From Ustilaginoidea virens (Eukaryota > Ascomycota > Sordariomycetes > Hypocreales > Clavicipitaceae), in NCBI RefSeq assembly GCF_000687475.1, contig NC_057316.1, positions 7,130,001-7,194,000 on the forward strand: a stretch of DNA of 64,000 bases, in the 5' to 3' direction. The position numbers and the translations under genes were made by a program. Below are positions 44,901 to 55,251 of this stretch, piece after piece. The notes beneath the pieces are model-generated. The model was not told the origin of the DNA. It ran no database searches and saw only the letters and a list, made by a program, of their open reading frames with translations. Within the stretch, counting starts at the first letter, position 1. Every line of letters begins with the position of its first letter.

Positions 44901-46369
44901 CAAAGTTTCTTCATGAAAAGATCGGTCATGTAGTGCGCGATACCGAGGACGAGCCAAAGGTCGTTGCGGGTGTTTGGTATCATGTTGATGCCGATCCACT
45001 GGTAGGTCAAGGTGAAGACAATCTTCCTCGTCGTCTCAATCTCGTGGTCGATGATGCCTTCTGGGAAGAGCAGCCGGTTGCTTACAAAGGCTAGAGAATG
45101 AAGCGGTACGGTGTCCTCAACCATGTCGTCCAGGAAGCAGACTTTGAAGTTGGAGAATGGGTACTTGGCAAAGGAATACGTGAGGAAATCGGCAGCCATG
45201 GTCAAAGCGGCAGCGGTGTTTCGGACCCAGTCGCCACGGTTTGGCAAGCAATAGGCATGCACTTTGAGAGCGCTCATGCCGAGCTTGACCTCGTCTTCTT
45301 CTGTCCGAAACTCGGACGACAAGTCAATGTGTTCAAAGGGACCGACGGCAAAACCGAGCTTTTGCACCGACACCTTCTTCTCGGGTTCAAACGTCATGAT
45401 CTTTTTGTGGTCGTTTTGGGGGTCAACGGCTTCCTCCATGAGGAAACCCGAGCATACCACAGTCATCTCTCTCAGCTTGTCCTCTTCCGCCAGTCTCAAG
45501 TTGCCGTCGTATTGGTCACTGGACGTGTTGCCATTGCTCGCCGAGGGGTCCTTTTGTGTGGCGAGAGCCTGTTGCAGGGCATCCCCGAGCGTGCGCGGGA
45601 ACTTGATTGAAATCCTCCAGTCGCATCGTGCGCCATGATCGTCAATACAGGGGAATATGCACGACGCTGTGCCCGGCTGAATGGAATGCCGGGTATACAT
45701 GTGCGTATATCGGTTGTCAAGAGCGTGAACGCCAACGAAATGCAGACCATCCCGAGGGTTCTTGTTCCTGAACGGGATCGTGATCTTGTACTGTTTGTGG
45801 CCCTTTTCCGCGGCATCCGCATGCAGCGAGGACTTCCTAATGATCAGCTTTGGACGATCAGACTCCCCCTTTGCGCCACGGAGATGAATCCTCAGCGAAC
45901 CATAAACTGGTGTGCAACCTTCGATCTCTCTATTCTCGGCGGGGACATCAGTCTTTCGGTTGTGGAAGATGTTTCGGGCTCGTATTCGGCGAATATCGTG
46001 ATGCTCGGCCCGCAAGTTCCAGCCCTCCGGTTGAGAGAGCTTGATGTAGGGGTCGTTGTACACGGCGGCCGCCCTGCGCTTATGTCCCTCAACGACCTCG
46101 CCGTGGACCTCTCGCATTTCCGCCACCGTCACGTTCCGCGCATCTATCTCGCATTGTGCGGCATCCAGATGAATCTCCTCGATCTTGTCGGAGAACACGA
46201 CGATGTAGATGTCTGTAGTGCCATCGATTCTTTGCTCGCGAAAATTAACATCCAGAGTCACCTCTTGCTTGATGACGAAGAATTCTTGCACAGGGTCGTC
46301 CTTGATGGGCGGCAGATCGTCACTGGAATCCAGCAAGTGATGCTGTTTGCCATGTTCCAAAGGCAACAT
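41978..46369 (-). CDS. TAF2: TFIID subunit TAF2 (TBP-associated factor 2)
   Basis: Core-promoter-binding subunit of TFIID. A single exon of 1463 aa from the ATG at 46369. The N-terminal two thirds has an M1-aminopeptidase-like fold: VIKQEVTLDVNFREQRIDG, FVGVHALDNRYTHMYT, CIFPCIDDHGARCDW, and YPFSNFKVCFLDDMVEDT. The zinc-binding HExxH helix is absent; that region reads VLGIAHYMTDLFMKKL, as expected for TAF2. HEAT-like helices follow (about residues 760-1190). The C-terminal 270 residues are Pro/Lys-rich and disordered. An upstream exon cannot be excluded, but the first ATG gives a normal start. Confidence 0.94.
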   Translation of the reverse strand: MLPLEHGKQHHLLDSSDDLPPIKDDPVQEFFVIKQEVTLDVNFREQRIDGTTDIYIVVFSDKIEEIHLDAAQCEIDARNVTVAEMREVHGEVVEGHKRRAAAVYNDPYIKLSQPEGWNLRAEHHDIRRIRARNIFHNRKTDVPAENREIEGCTPVYGSLRIHLRGAKGESDRPKLIIRKSSLHADAAEKGHKQYKITIPFRNKNPRDGLHFVGVHALDNRYTHMYTRHSIQPGTASCIFPCIDDHGARCDWRISIKFPRTLGDALQQALATQKDPSASNGNTSSDQYDGNLRLAEEDKLREMTVVCSGFLMEEAVDPQNDHKKIMTFEPEKKVSVQKLGFAVGPFEHIDLSSEFRTEEDEVKLGMSALKVHAYCLPNRGDWVRNTAAALTMAADFLTYSFAKYPFSNFKVCFLDDMVEDTVPLHSLAFVSNRLLFPEGIIDHEIETTRKIVFTLTYQWIGINMIPNTRNDLWLVLGIAHYMTDLFMKKLCGNNEHRFRIKTMSDKLVAEDVDRPSLFDLGPNLHLGEFEMDFMALKVPIIFFILDKRMMKASGGHGLTRILQKFLTKAQIESSDRSTILDTEKFRTVCEKGSRYPLESFWNQWIYGSGCPRFDVKAKFNKKRLCVELTLNQIQHQVAKKSTGLEKNDFLRVVKERKAGVKPGEVQPLFTGPMTVRIHEADGTPYEHILEIREDAARSTKFEIPYNTKYKRLKRTRRMKEKHSVGVSMDITENTDDALLYCLGDVLQTPDDLRDWELIEWDPETERKMDQESYEWIRVDADFEWACDMKRTLEPYMYVSQLQQDRDVVAQQDAMLYLANGPLHPIASGFLVRTLLDRRYFHGIRTMAAEALPRQANIKGIPLLGLRQLMRAFREMFCYDQTNQPYPNDFTDKKQYFVRRAVINAIAEVRDHTHRCPLEARRFILDQLLFNNNEDNPYSDHFYIATLVEALATSLIPSKKDDWFSIQSKAPDEEEQKFLDEAMEQIERVLRRDEWTNSYQNIWTIAGLDAKQRLMKADVIPKSYAEFGQYLLDGTRDLIRIKCFEALVDLGAMMDPTFFTFFLYALMTDRSPYVRNKLVQAMASGLAAIAFGEHAKVVKNDPAPEDADDALLLIQDSGKEIEARKEMFARKENLDAALKALRKEMDETYAGDERHYSTAMRRALDQASLGRGEVESLLDLAAMMFEEAGSWVLTLVLPKAWKVERPAQRQADRLLVHFKAFYKTTPKNVVGPLQAVPAAPPRPAPLPRTSSIKINTSKPPAQQRPAPAPVKSEAGTVVATVVATHGTQINGHGPPKTNTPKQPTPSVSMPKRPRPESEHSTPAPKRPRTDLPGHNGDRARKRRMVTMKTRNPKRLAVILGLSTESSSSQRTALPTGAPKDPSPASSKDSITARVRKPLPTGDAVRKPLPGSGSLHSTPKVSIESKIRTPSSSNAGGMRSNGTPVSARPKIKIIRKAQSQPPPPAA

Positions 46370-47565
46370 GCCGGCGACGGCTTCCTCTCACTACGACGGC
46401 GCCGTTTTGCTTGGGAAGCGGTGGGGGGCAAAGCCGGTTAGAGTTTTCCGATCACTTTTGCTGCTCCAGCTGCAGCTGCCCGAGTACACTCGGCCCTAAG
46501 AAGCCGCGCAAATGCGAGGTTCCTCGATTGGGCTGTGCTGGTAGCATTCAGGTACCTGCTTTCTATGGCATCGATTCTGGTGCGCGCATGTCAAGTGTCG
46601 AGTCAAGGACGAGGGCCGGGCTTGGGGGAATATCTCTAGATCGCTGCAGGCCCGCGTTTCTTGAACACAGTGGCGCGATTTGCCAGTTGAGGAAAACTTG
46701 GCCAACGCAGCAGGGCTTCGAGTTTGCGGCGCGACGCGGTCAGCAGCGAGATTCGACGGGGCGGAGGGGCAAGCATAAGGCAGCCGTGCCAATGCTTGAA
46801 TGCTTGTTCATGAGAGCGTTGACTCGGCCCTTGACCTTGAGGATCGCGAGCTCAGGCCAGCTTGGAGTGCACAGACCACCTGCTGTTTGCAAGGGAGGAA
46901 ATACGAAAAGTGGGTCCGGCGTGCTGGGGGAGGAATTAAAGTTACGGCTCACTGAGGCATGGCCGCGCGTCGACACGGTTCCTGACGAGACGTGGAGATG
47001 GAGCCACAAGACTCGTCAGCCCTCACGAGAATGGACCAAGTTATGAACAAGACTGGAGTTTGGGTTTCTGCAGGCCGGCTATTGTTGCGGATGACTGATG
47101 TACCCTTGAGAAGAAGAAGAGCACTCGGCAAAACCCTCGAGTCGCTCCAATGAACCTGAGAGGTACGTTGTGATATTTATTTTACAATTACGGCCGTCTA
47201 CTGCACCTAGAGAGCCAAGAGTGCCGATTTCCGGCAGATCAAGTAACGCCGTTGCGCTCATATCGTGAAAAGCTTGACAAACCATAATGCCCAACCCGCA
47301 TGTTCCCTTGCCAACCAAGTTCAACAATGAAAAGAGTTCTCATCGTTATGCTGCATCAGAGTGTTTTCTCGCGTCTCCCCTAAAGACAGCGTGTCAAAAG
47401 TTTGAACGCCAAACCCCTCTGGAACAAGGCACATGTATATACATGGGAGTCCTTTTGATTTTCCCTTAAAAAAAAATATAGAGAACAATTATAGCACAAG
47501 AAAAGACAAATTTAAGGTGAGGAGTGCGTTTGACGGTGCTTTTTCCGTGGTTACGCATGCTCCAG
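46370..47565. other. TAF2 upstream region and SAS4 3' region
   Basis: About 1.2 kb without a supported gene. Small open frames (for example around 47079-47327, minus) show no recognisable family. Confidence 0.45.
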
Positions 47566-48054
47566 TTACGATCGACTGTGCCGCTTGTCTCGCCGCTTCC
47601 TCCGAGCGCGAGCCTTGAGCAGCTCTTCGTCACGATATTCCTCGGGAAGGACGAAATCAGCGTGCTCAATATCCGGAATGGGGTGGCCCCAAGCAAGCAC
47701 CTTTCGTCCCGTTCGCCGGGTTCTGTTCAGGGCACTATCCCGTTGGTACTTTTTGCTGAAAAAGGACGTGAACTTTCTCGGCGGCTCTGCTAGTTTGGGT
47801 GTTGCCGCGCGGGCGGCCGTCTTGGTAGACTTTTTCGCGTTGCCTGCCGCATGAGTCCTGGCCAAGGCCTCCTGGCGCAACTGCTTCGCGGGTGAGACTT
47901 CGCTGCTGGTGTCGCTCGGTGATACGATGGCCTCTTCGGAACCTAGGACGACTTCGCCCCCGTGCCGGCTCACCTCACCCTCGCCGAACTCTGCCGTGTC
48001 GTTGTCCGAACCCTCCTCTTCTGCCGAGTCCATGATTTCGCTCTTTTGTCGCTC

Positions 48055-48085
<31 letters not shown>

Positions 48086-48708
48086 AGGGCCAGGGCGGCC
48101 TGCTGTTGCGCTTGCGAGGCCTTTTCCTTCTTTTGCTTGCGTCGCTTCTCTTCCACATTCCACGCTCGAAACTTTTCCAGGATGTTCTGACAGCCCTTTA
48201 TGAAGTGCCTGCGCGCAGGCTCGAATGACTTCTTCTTGGTCTCGGTGATGCCGCTGACTCCCATAACTCGGAGCCAGTCGTGTCCTTGCAGGCCCTCCAG
48301 CAACCTTATTATCTGATCCTTTTCGTGCTGAGCCCTGCCCTTTTCGGTGTTCCGTATCGACCGCTCGAGCCGCTCCGCCTTTTTGTGCGAAGGCTCGAAC
48401 AAGCTGTCTGGCAAGGGGTCCTCCAACTGGTTGTTTTGCTGGGTTTCCAAGAAGCGGAAATCGATTCGCTGGCAATCGAAGACGTCGGTAAACAGCGAGT
48501 CGCCATATGTGCGGACTGGGAACCCAGGAACGGGTTGAGGCTGTTGAGGTGCTCGTGAGCCGGCTCGCTGCGCTTCCGGACCAGCGCGCGGCGGGTTCGA
48601 GTCGACTACAACAATCGGAGTCTCCATGTTTAGCAGATCTGCTCAGGATGGTTGTGTCAGCTACATTGCATTCCAGCTCAAAGGAGGCAGACCGATATGG
48701 CAAGACCA

Positions 48709-48752
<44 letters not shown>

Positions 48753-49543
48753 AACTGACGCTGCTCCTTTGGATCATTGCCAATCACTTCATCGTAATCG
48801 GGAAAATACGCAGACAAGTCGCTCTTGAACCGAGTGGCTTCCTGCGAACGTAGCTTACGACCTTGCTCCGGGGGTTTGCTCTTCTGCGGCTGCGGCTTGT
48901 CAAGCTCAGCCTTGATTCCGTTGGTGACTTTGGCCTGATTTCTGACGAGACCAGCTCCTTCTTGCTCGGCCGGTCGTGATCTGCTCCCCCGGGCGGCAGG
49001 CCGAGCGGAAGGCTGATGGGCCCCAGGCGCAGCAGCTGCCGCCGCCGGCGCCGCCGTCCTGGTTGGCGAGCCCTCGCGCGCTCCCCGAGACGTGATTCTG
49101 CCCTCGTTCGCATGAGCGGCCGTCGTCGCTGGCCCCTGTCCAAGGGCGGGCGGCCCTGCGGCAGCAGCAGCGGTGGGTGCCCACGGTGTCGGCGGCGGCG
49201 GACCACTGTGACCAGGCGGGCCTTGCTGCTGCTGCTGCTGCTGATGCTGCTGATGCTGCTGATGCTGCTGATGCTGCTGATGCTGCTGATGCTGCTGCCG
49301 CGCGAGGATCTCAACCGCGATCCTCGACCTCTTGGCCTTGAGCGCGTCGACGTCGCGATCCGAAGGCTCGAGGGCCCTCTTCGGCCGGCCGCGTCGGCTG
49401 CAGTCGCTGGGGGCGAACACGGGGCCCGGCGGGTTGGCCGCTCGCGCGGGGGGAGGATGGCTGTGGACAGCGTCGACGTGGTGACGTGGGCGCTGCGTAT
49501 GGTCAAGGCCGTCAGCTCGCCGGTTGGAGCGGGTGGAGGCCAT
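47566..49543 (-). CDS. SAS4: Something about silencing protein 4 (SAS4 domain)
   Basis: In yeast Sas4 belongs to the SAS histone acetyltransferase complex; the fungal SAS4 domain is what I recognise here. Exons 49543-48760 and 48638-47566 give 618 aa, joined as DPKEQ-H-LLNMETPIVVVDS. The domain core is HKKAERLERSIRNTEKGRAQ, EKDQIIRLLEGLQGHDWLRV and GVSGITETKKKSFEPAR. The N-terminal exon is low complexity with His/Gln and Ala tracts coded by CTG/ATG repeats (49224-49297); a second Gln tract is coded near 48058-48083. The C terminus is basic (ARARRKRRDKRHSRS). The intron (48639-48759) has TG repeats and a T27 run on the sense strand. Confidence 0.88.
49224..49297. repeat. CTG/ATG-type trinucleotide repeat coding Gln/His
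   Basis: Codes the QQHQQH-type tract in SAS4 exon 1; length changes stay in frame. Confidence 0.9.
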
Positions 49544-50430
49544 TGGCGATGGTGATGGTGCAGAGGCCTGGCATTGTCCGTCGCCGGGCTCGGCTGCGAA
49601 AGGAAGCGTCTGGTCTTTTTGGTGGTTTTTTTTTTTTTTTTTCCTTTTTTTTCCCCCCCCACGGAGTGTTTCTTTGGTGACGTCCTTGATGGTAACGGCA
49701 GGGAGGAGAGATGACTTTTGGCGGATCTCTACAGTGCGATGAGGCGTCGAAGCTGCCTTGCTCAATCCACTCTGTCGTGTTTTTTTTTTTTTTTTGTTTT
49801 TTCCCCCCCCATATATGTTATGTATTCTTTTGTTTCTGCACCCAGTGATTGACTCCCTCTCCCGTCTGGTCCATGCTACATAGCTGGCATAGAGGGCCCG
49901 TCCAAGCTTTTTTTTCTTTTCTTTTTTCAAAGGAAGCTCGTGCTGGGTTCCCGCCCCTAGCAACGCTGGGCTTGGGCCCTTGGCGGCCTGGTGGTACAAC
50001 ATACGCTGGAGGGTGGTGGGGGTACTCCGTACAGCCCCTGAAATGCGGCCGCCCTGGGCAATTGATCCATTGAAAGCTTGCTATGTTGCTTGCCGTCATG
50101 TCGTCCAACCGGACTGGCTGCCGGCTGGGATTTGTTCAACATTCCGACAACGCGCCCTCTGGCAACAGACTGTCGAGTCAGCGACCCCGTTACAGACTAC
50201 ATGACATGCCTTGCATTCCCTGCTTTGTTTTGCAGACGTCGAAATGGCCAAAGCAAATCGACGTGTTCTTCTCTCTAGGGAATAAGCATCTTTACCCTTC
50301 CAAACCCGCCCCCCCCCCAACGCGCCTAAGCGCACCCAGCCAAGCTGGCACATGACCTGGCGCCCTGCAACATCTCAACAGTCAGTCCTGCAACTTTATA
50401 AGCTTCCTGGTATTCAAGTCCCGGGGTGTT
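49544..50430. other. SAS4 upstream region and IQM-like 3' region
   Basis: T-runs at about 49627-49642 and 49780-49794 and C-runs are present. A long minus-strand frame crossing this region is not conserved. No gene is supported. Confidence 0.45.
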
Positions 50431-52137
50431 TTAATCCCTTCGAATGGGCAGACTTTTCATCTTCTCCATCACTCTCTCCCTATTCCCCAGCTCGGCCTTT
50501 CTTTGCTCCTCCTCCTCCCTCTCCTTCGCCAGAAACTCCCTCTCCAATGCCGCACTCTTGCTCTTGTCAATCTCCGCCTCCTCCTTCCTCCTCACCTCCT
50601 CCGGCGCAAGAATCTTATCCTTCCCCTTGACCAGCTTGCTGATCAGCTCTTTACCCTTCTTCCTCGTGCGGAGGTAGGACTCCAGTCCTACCAGGATGGT
50701 GTAGCTTTTCGATATGCTCACGTGGGACATGTCCACACCCTCTTCCCTGAGATTCTTCACAAAGGCTCGGAAGTTGCTGGCCGGGGGTCGGTAGTGTCCG
50801 CTGAGCGGGGAGAGGGAGCTTAGTCGCCCGTTTTTGATCTTGATGAGGCCGGCGGCGGAGATGCGGCCCCCCTGCAGGAACGAAGAGTGCTGGAAGGCGC
50901 CCGAGTCTTTGATGCCGACGTATAGTCGGAACGAGGTGTCTGCAACAAAGATCCACGTGTTTTTCTTGACTGATTTGCGGAGGAGCTGGTTGAAGATGGT
51001 GGAGGCGGAGATGTGAGTGACCTTCTTGACGCCTTTTGATTCGTCGAAACTGGGGTCAGCGTACTTGGCTGCGCGGTCGGCCTCGCGTTTCGACTCGGCG
51101 GATGAGTCCGAGTCGGACGAGGCCCTTTCGTCGTCGACGGGGTGGAGGAGGGATGAGTTAACAGCCCGGAAGGACGGCGTCGGGTCGTCAAGGGGGACGA
51201 TGCCGTGCATGCTGTCCTTGTACTCCTCCGTGGTGTCGACCCGGGCGCCGTTCTTGACCCAGCATAGCCTTCCTTCTTCGTCTACCCGCACCAAGTAGTG
51301 TTGCCGCTCCTCCCTCGACAAGTACCGTACTTGTTCTCTTTCCAGCCTATCCCTGGGGCAAGTGTCCAACTCGATGTCCTTGCCTTCGCCAAAGTCCAGC
51401 CAGTAAAAGTAGTTTTGCGTGGTGCTTGATTTCTTCCATTCCTCGTGGTACATGCGCAGGTTGCTCCCGTACCGGTGCTTGGAGTCCACCATTTCCAGAA
51501 AGTACTGCAGGCCCATCATGCGGGCGGCTTGACGTCGCTCAGCCCGGGACGCCTCCATTCGTTTCCTTGCCGCAGCCTTCTCATCCGCCGACATGCCGTC
51601 CATAGCCGAGCTCGAGGAAGACTCCGAGTCCGAATCGTCATGTCCCGCGCGACGAGCCACGAGGCTCGCCTTCTTCCACTTTTGACGTGCACTCACTGGT
51701 CGATAGTCGACGGGGTCGTCTAGCCCCAGGAGCGCATTGCTCCCGAGGGCAGCTTCATCCTCCAAAGAAGCCCGTGGTTTGGTGCTTTGCCGGAACTGCG
51801 CTTCTCGAACAGCCGTCACCCATCTGGTACTGGCGTTCAGACTGTAGCCGTCTAGTTCCCGCCTGGCGCGATATCCCCGAAACGTCTTTTGGATAACCTG
51901 CGCCGCCTCGGCGCGCTCTATTTCTTGATCCTGTTTCTGACTCTCGGACATTGATATGGACCGACTCCGCCAGTGCTCTTTCGCTTTACGTCGTGCCTCG
52001 ACCTCTTTTTCTTCCTGTGCTTGAGCTATCTGCTCAAACTCGTCCTTTGACGGTGGCACTAGTGAGTCCATGTATTCTCGTGTCTTGGGAACTGAGTTGC
52101 TGAAGGAAACGGCGCTATCGGTGCACGACGACGACAT
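50431..52137 (-). CDS. IQ calmodulin-binding motif protein (IQM-like)
   Basis: A single exon of 568 aa from the ATG at 52137 (MSSSCTDSAVSF); the frame upstream has only TTG. A coiled, charged N terminus leads to an IQ motif AAQVIQKTFRGYRARREL near residues 76-93, which should bind calmodulin. The central domain resembles plant IQM proteins: YFLEMVDSKHRYGSNLRMYHEEWK, YFYWLDFGEGKDIELD, RLCWVKNGARVDTTEEYKD, and HSSFLQGGRISAAGLIKIKNG. The C terminus is a Glu/Lys-rich coiled coil. Fungal homologues are known but poorly studied; a calcium-signalling role is inferred. Confidence 0.87.
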   Translation of the reverse strand: MSSSCTDSAVSFSNSVPKTREYMDSLVPPSKDEFEQIAQAQEEKEVEARRKAKEHWRSRSISMSESQKQDQEIERAEAAQVIQKTFRGYRARRELDGYSLNASTRWVTAVREAQFRQSTKPRASLEDEAALGSNALLGLDDPVDYRPVSARQKWKKASLVARRAGHDDSDSESSSSSAMDGMSADEKAAARKRMEASRAERRQAARMMGLQYFLEMVDSKHRYGSNLRMYHEEWKKSSTTQNYFYWLDFGEGKDIELDTCPRDRLEREQVRYLSREERQHYLVRVDEEGRLCWVKNGARVDTTEEYKDSMHGIVPLDDPTPSFRAVNSSLLHPVDDERASSDSDSSAESKREADRAAKYADPSFDESKGVKKVTHISASTIFNQLLRKSVKKNTWIFVADTSFRLYVGIKDSGAFQHSSFLQGGRISAAGLIKIKNGRLSSLSPLSGHYRPPASNFRAFVKNLREEGVDMSHVSISKSYTILVGLESYLRTRKKGKELISKLVKGKDKILAPEEVRRKEEAEIDKSKSAALEREFLAKEREEEEQRKAELGNRERVMEKMKSLPIRRD

Positions 52138-53340
52138 CTTCCGCTCTTTGCTCACATGCAAGCAGTTCCCTGTCCTGTGGGCGTCGGGCCCGGTAGCGTG
52201 GCGTCATGCAGCTAGAGCAGAGCACAACGGGCCGGTTATGAGCAGGGCGGCAGGGGTGAAGGCGGAAAGCGAGTTTATTCAACTCGCTCGACAACTCGGT
52301 TTTCTGCCACAGAAGGGCCGGGTGCCGTTATGGCAAGCTGTTCCGGGGTCGAATGCGACTGGGCTTTCTTTCGCCTGTCCGTCGAGAGAATCCAACAGTG
52401 ACGCGGTGGGGCATAAAGTCAAACAAGACGTCTTTTGTTTTGTCGTGGACGGACAAAGGTCTCGATAGAAAATCGACAAAGAAATTAAAAGGCGGCCAAG
52501 AAGGCGAAAATCTGCACCAAAATCTATGTTCAGATGCAATAAAAATACGCACGGCAACGGCTTGCTTGGAGATGCAGAGGGAAGCGAGAGGATCCTTGTC
52601 TCATGACCCGATTAGAGGCGGCATGGAGAACGTGGGGGTCGGCCGTCAAGGCACGGCTAGTCGGAACTTGGGACTTGATTGTCCAGACTCCAGACCTTCA
52701 GGGATGTTGACGTGGGCGGTGCCGCCAAGGGGCAGTTTTTAGCACTGCCATCCTAGAATCTGGTTCTTGGAATCAGCTGCTGCAATCTGCAAGCGCAGCG
52801 GAGAGGAGAATCATCCGAGGAATGGCCACCCGAGCTGAGGGGCGTCATAAGTGATCTGTCCTGGAGACCGGAAGGGGCGGCCAGACGGCAGCGCGGGGAA
52901 TGTCGCGGTCGAGAGATTCGTCATCGTCGTTTGTTGAGTGAGGCTCTGGAGTGGCAGTGCAATGCAACAGTGACCCCCACTGAAAGGGCAGCTGATCACT
53001 ACTGTCCCTTGAGGCTGCACGATTACTCCGCACTCGAGAGGCTAAGGCCAAGAAGCGGGCCATGCAGCGGGTTGTGGAACGAGCAGCGCACCGGGATGCT
53101 GCCATTCCACCAACAAAGCAACCGACTAGCAGCGAAAAAGGAAAAAAAAAAAAGAAAAAAAAAAGAAGTGGGAAGAAGAAGAAGACGGAAAAGATGAATA
53201 CAAGTGTATAGAAACGGTGAGATGGATTTGTACGTGGATTTTGCAGTATTGCAAGCAAAAATGAAAAAAAAAATTTTAAATTCGCCAAATATGTGAGAAA
53301 TGCCCAGCCCTCCATGTCGTCGTCATATCATGCATGATTT
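52138..53340. other. IQM-like upstream region and YPT35 3' region
   Basis: About 1.2 kb with A/G-rich stretches at 53130-53190 and an AT-rich patch at 53260-53290. No supported gene. Confidence 0.45.
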
Positions 53341-54149
53341 TCAGCAAAAAAGAAACTCTCTGAGAACTGGAGATCCCGAAAACTCCGGGTTCAGCAGTAT
53401 GCAGCTAGACCATGCACCCTTGTCAGCGAATGGTGCCTCGATTCCAACAAGTCGCTTGACCTGGCCTGGCCAAGTTTGCGCGGCAAAAAAAGAGAGACGC
53501 GTATCTTGACGGCAGCCAACTTGAGAAGAGTGTCGCGACCTACTTGAGAAAATATTGCAAGCCCAACCGTCTTTTCTCAAGAAATCGGGGCCGAAACTTG
53601 GATATCACGCTCTTCGGGGGCAATGCAGGCACGGCCGCTTCAAAGTTGGGGAACGACCCAACCAGCTTGCCTCGGAAATCGTCGAATTCCGAGTATCGCT
53701 TGCGAATGTTCATGTGGCACCCCTGTGACCACCGAGTCCGATTAACACGTCTCTCACGTCTTCCCCAGGGTGGGCGCGCGCGCACTTGGCAGACGAACAC
53801 TGAGGGTTTCCACTCGCACGTTCCAAACGACAAACGCCCCGATGGTCGTGGATCCACCGTTGACGACCGTGTAGTCGACGATTTCCACGCTCTTGGCCCA
53901 GCAGGCGTTGTTGCGGTCGTGGTGTTCGCTCGTGTCGTTGTCCCGCAGGGTGATTGCGCCGGCCGGAAGGATCGATTCGGCCGAGATGCTCCGCTGGTGA
54001 CTGCCACTGCCGCTCGTCGTCCAGTACGGGGGCGAGGCGGCCGAGCTGGCTGATGCCGGGGACCGGGCTACATCATGGCTCGGAGTTTGGCCATTGCGGG
54101 TGCTGGCCGCCCGGTTGTCGTCCACGGCCTGTGCCTGTGCCTGTGCCAT
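53341..54149 (-). CDS. YPT35: PX domain protein YPT35
   Basis: Endosomal PI3P-binding protein; in yeast Ypt35 recruits Vps13 to endosome-vacuole contact sites. Exons 54149-53799, 53722-53544 and 53404-53341 give 197 aa. The first 70 residues are Ser/Ala-rich. The PX domain spans WAKSVEIVDYTVVNG, FVVWNVRVETLSGCHMNIRKRYSEF, and AAVPALPPKSVISKFRPRFLEKRR. The last exon codes the conserved tail CILLNPEFSGSPVLREFLF. The donor at 53798 is the less common GTTCGT but gives the correct phase and keeps the RKRYSEF lipid-binding motif. The start could lie further upstream; the ATG at 54149 is the first in frame. Confidence 0.9.
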
Positions 54150-55251
54150 CCAGCCATGCGTGGGCTTTGGCTGGACGCTTGCTTTCGCCAAGTACGGTGA
54201 GAGCTGATCCTCTCGGATGGATTGCGCTACGGTACCACCGACGACGGCGCAAGGCAGCTAGCTGGAGGGAAGCTGGGAAACCCCCCCGAGACGCAGATTC
54301 GGGAAAGCAAGGATCCGTGGTTGAGCTGGAATGCGGAATATCAAAGGAGTAAGTATTGAAGGGCTTCTTACAGGCGCCCAGCTGCCACGGTCACGTGAAC
54401 ACTTGTACCTAGGAGCATATCCCCCGCAAAGTCTACTGTACAAACCCCAGGGCTGAACCGTACGCCGACACCGGACTTGACGGTCGACACAGGCGTCACA
54501 GAACACAGAACGGCGAAAGGCTACGCAGCGCCCGGTATCCAGGAATTAGGTCATCTGTCCAGTACTCCGTACCAAGCGCTCTCGGGACCATTCACTGGCC
54601 GCTTGGTGTGTAAGAGCCTTCTGGGATACAGGCGCCGAGCGGGGGATGGCCAAATTCTGATTGCTCCAATTCCCCTGCATCATCCACTAAGAAGTTACAT
54701 GTAACCAACCAGGCTTTGCATTCAGTCACTTGAACAAGTCTCTTGAGTGGCTTACATGTCTGATACAAGCAACAGGACAACAACAACTGGCGGCAGGGTT
54801 TTTCGGAGTCTCGAGGACATTGAACAATGCTACTTGGCTCTTGGTTCCTCGACGATCCCATTCATGTTTGCTGATGACAGACACTAGGTTTGTGTCTGCT
54901 CTAGGACCCACTGCGTATGATTTAGGATTAGGGTCTGGTTGGTTCGGGGGTTTGGAGGGCGCTGCAAGCCCCCCAAATGAAGCACGGGGAACTTGTAATT
55001 TGCTGCTGTTAGTGGTGGTATTAGACAGTCATTTCCGCCAGGGAGAAACCAGACAGTCTGTTCCGGGTCTGACAGCGAATCCCATCATTGACATCCCCTC
55101 AAATTGATGTTTTCCGCTTGACCCCGCCACGCCGAATTGGCACTTGGTTACAAAACTTTTTCCTGCTTCTGACAGACATTCAGACGATTATTCCTCCAAA
55201 AAAAACGTGAGCGTCGACAATACTTTCAAGTTCAGATACTGCAGAGACGTC
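54150..55251. promoter_or_regulatory. Divergent upstream region of YPT35 and SER1
   Basis: About 1.1 kb between divergent starts. No clear motif, RNA gene or conserved ORF is visible. Confidence 0.4.

Noticed and set aside
46496..47327. Short ORFs upstream of TAF2 as genes
   Set aside because: They are under 100 codons, unconserved by eye, and some start with non-ATG codons.
47975..50002. 675-codon minus-strand frame in the SAS4 region
   Set aside because: It contains SAS4 exon 1 but then reads through the intron T-run and out of the exon 2 frame; the spliced model fits the family.
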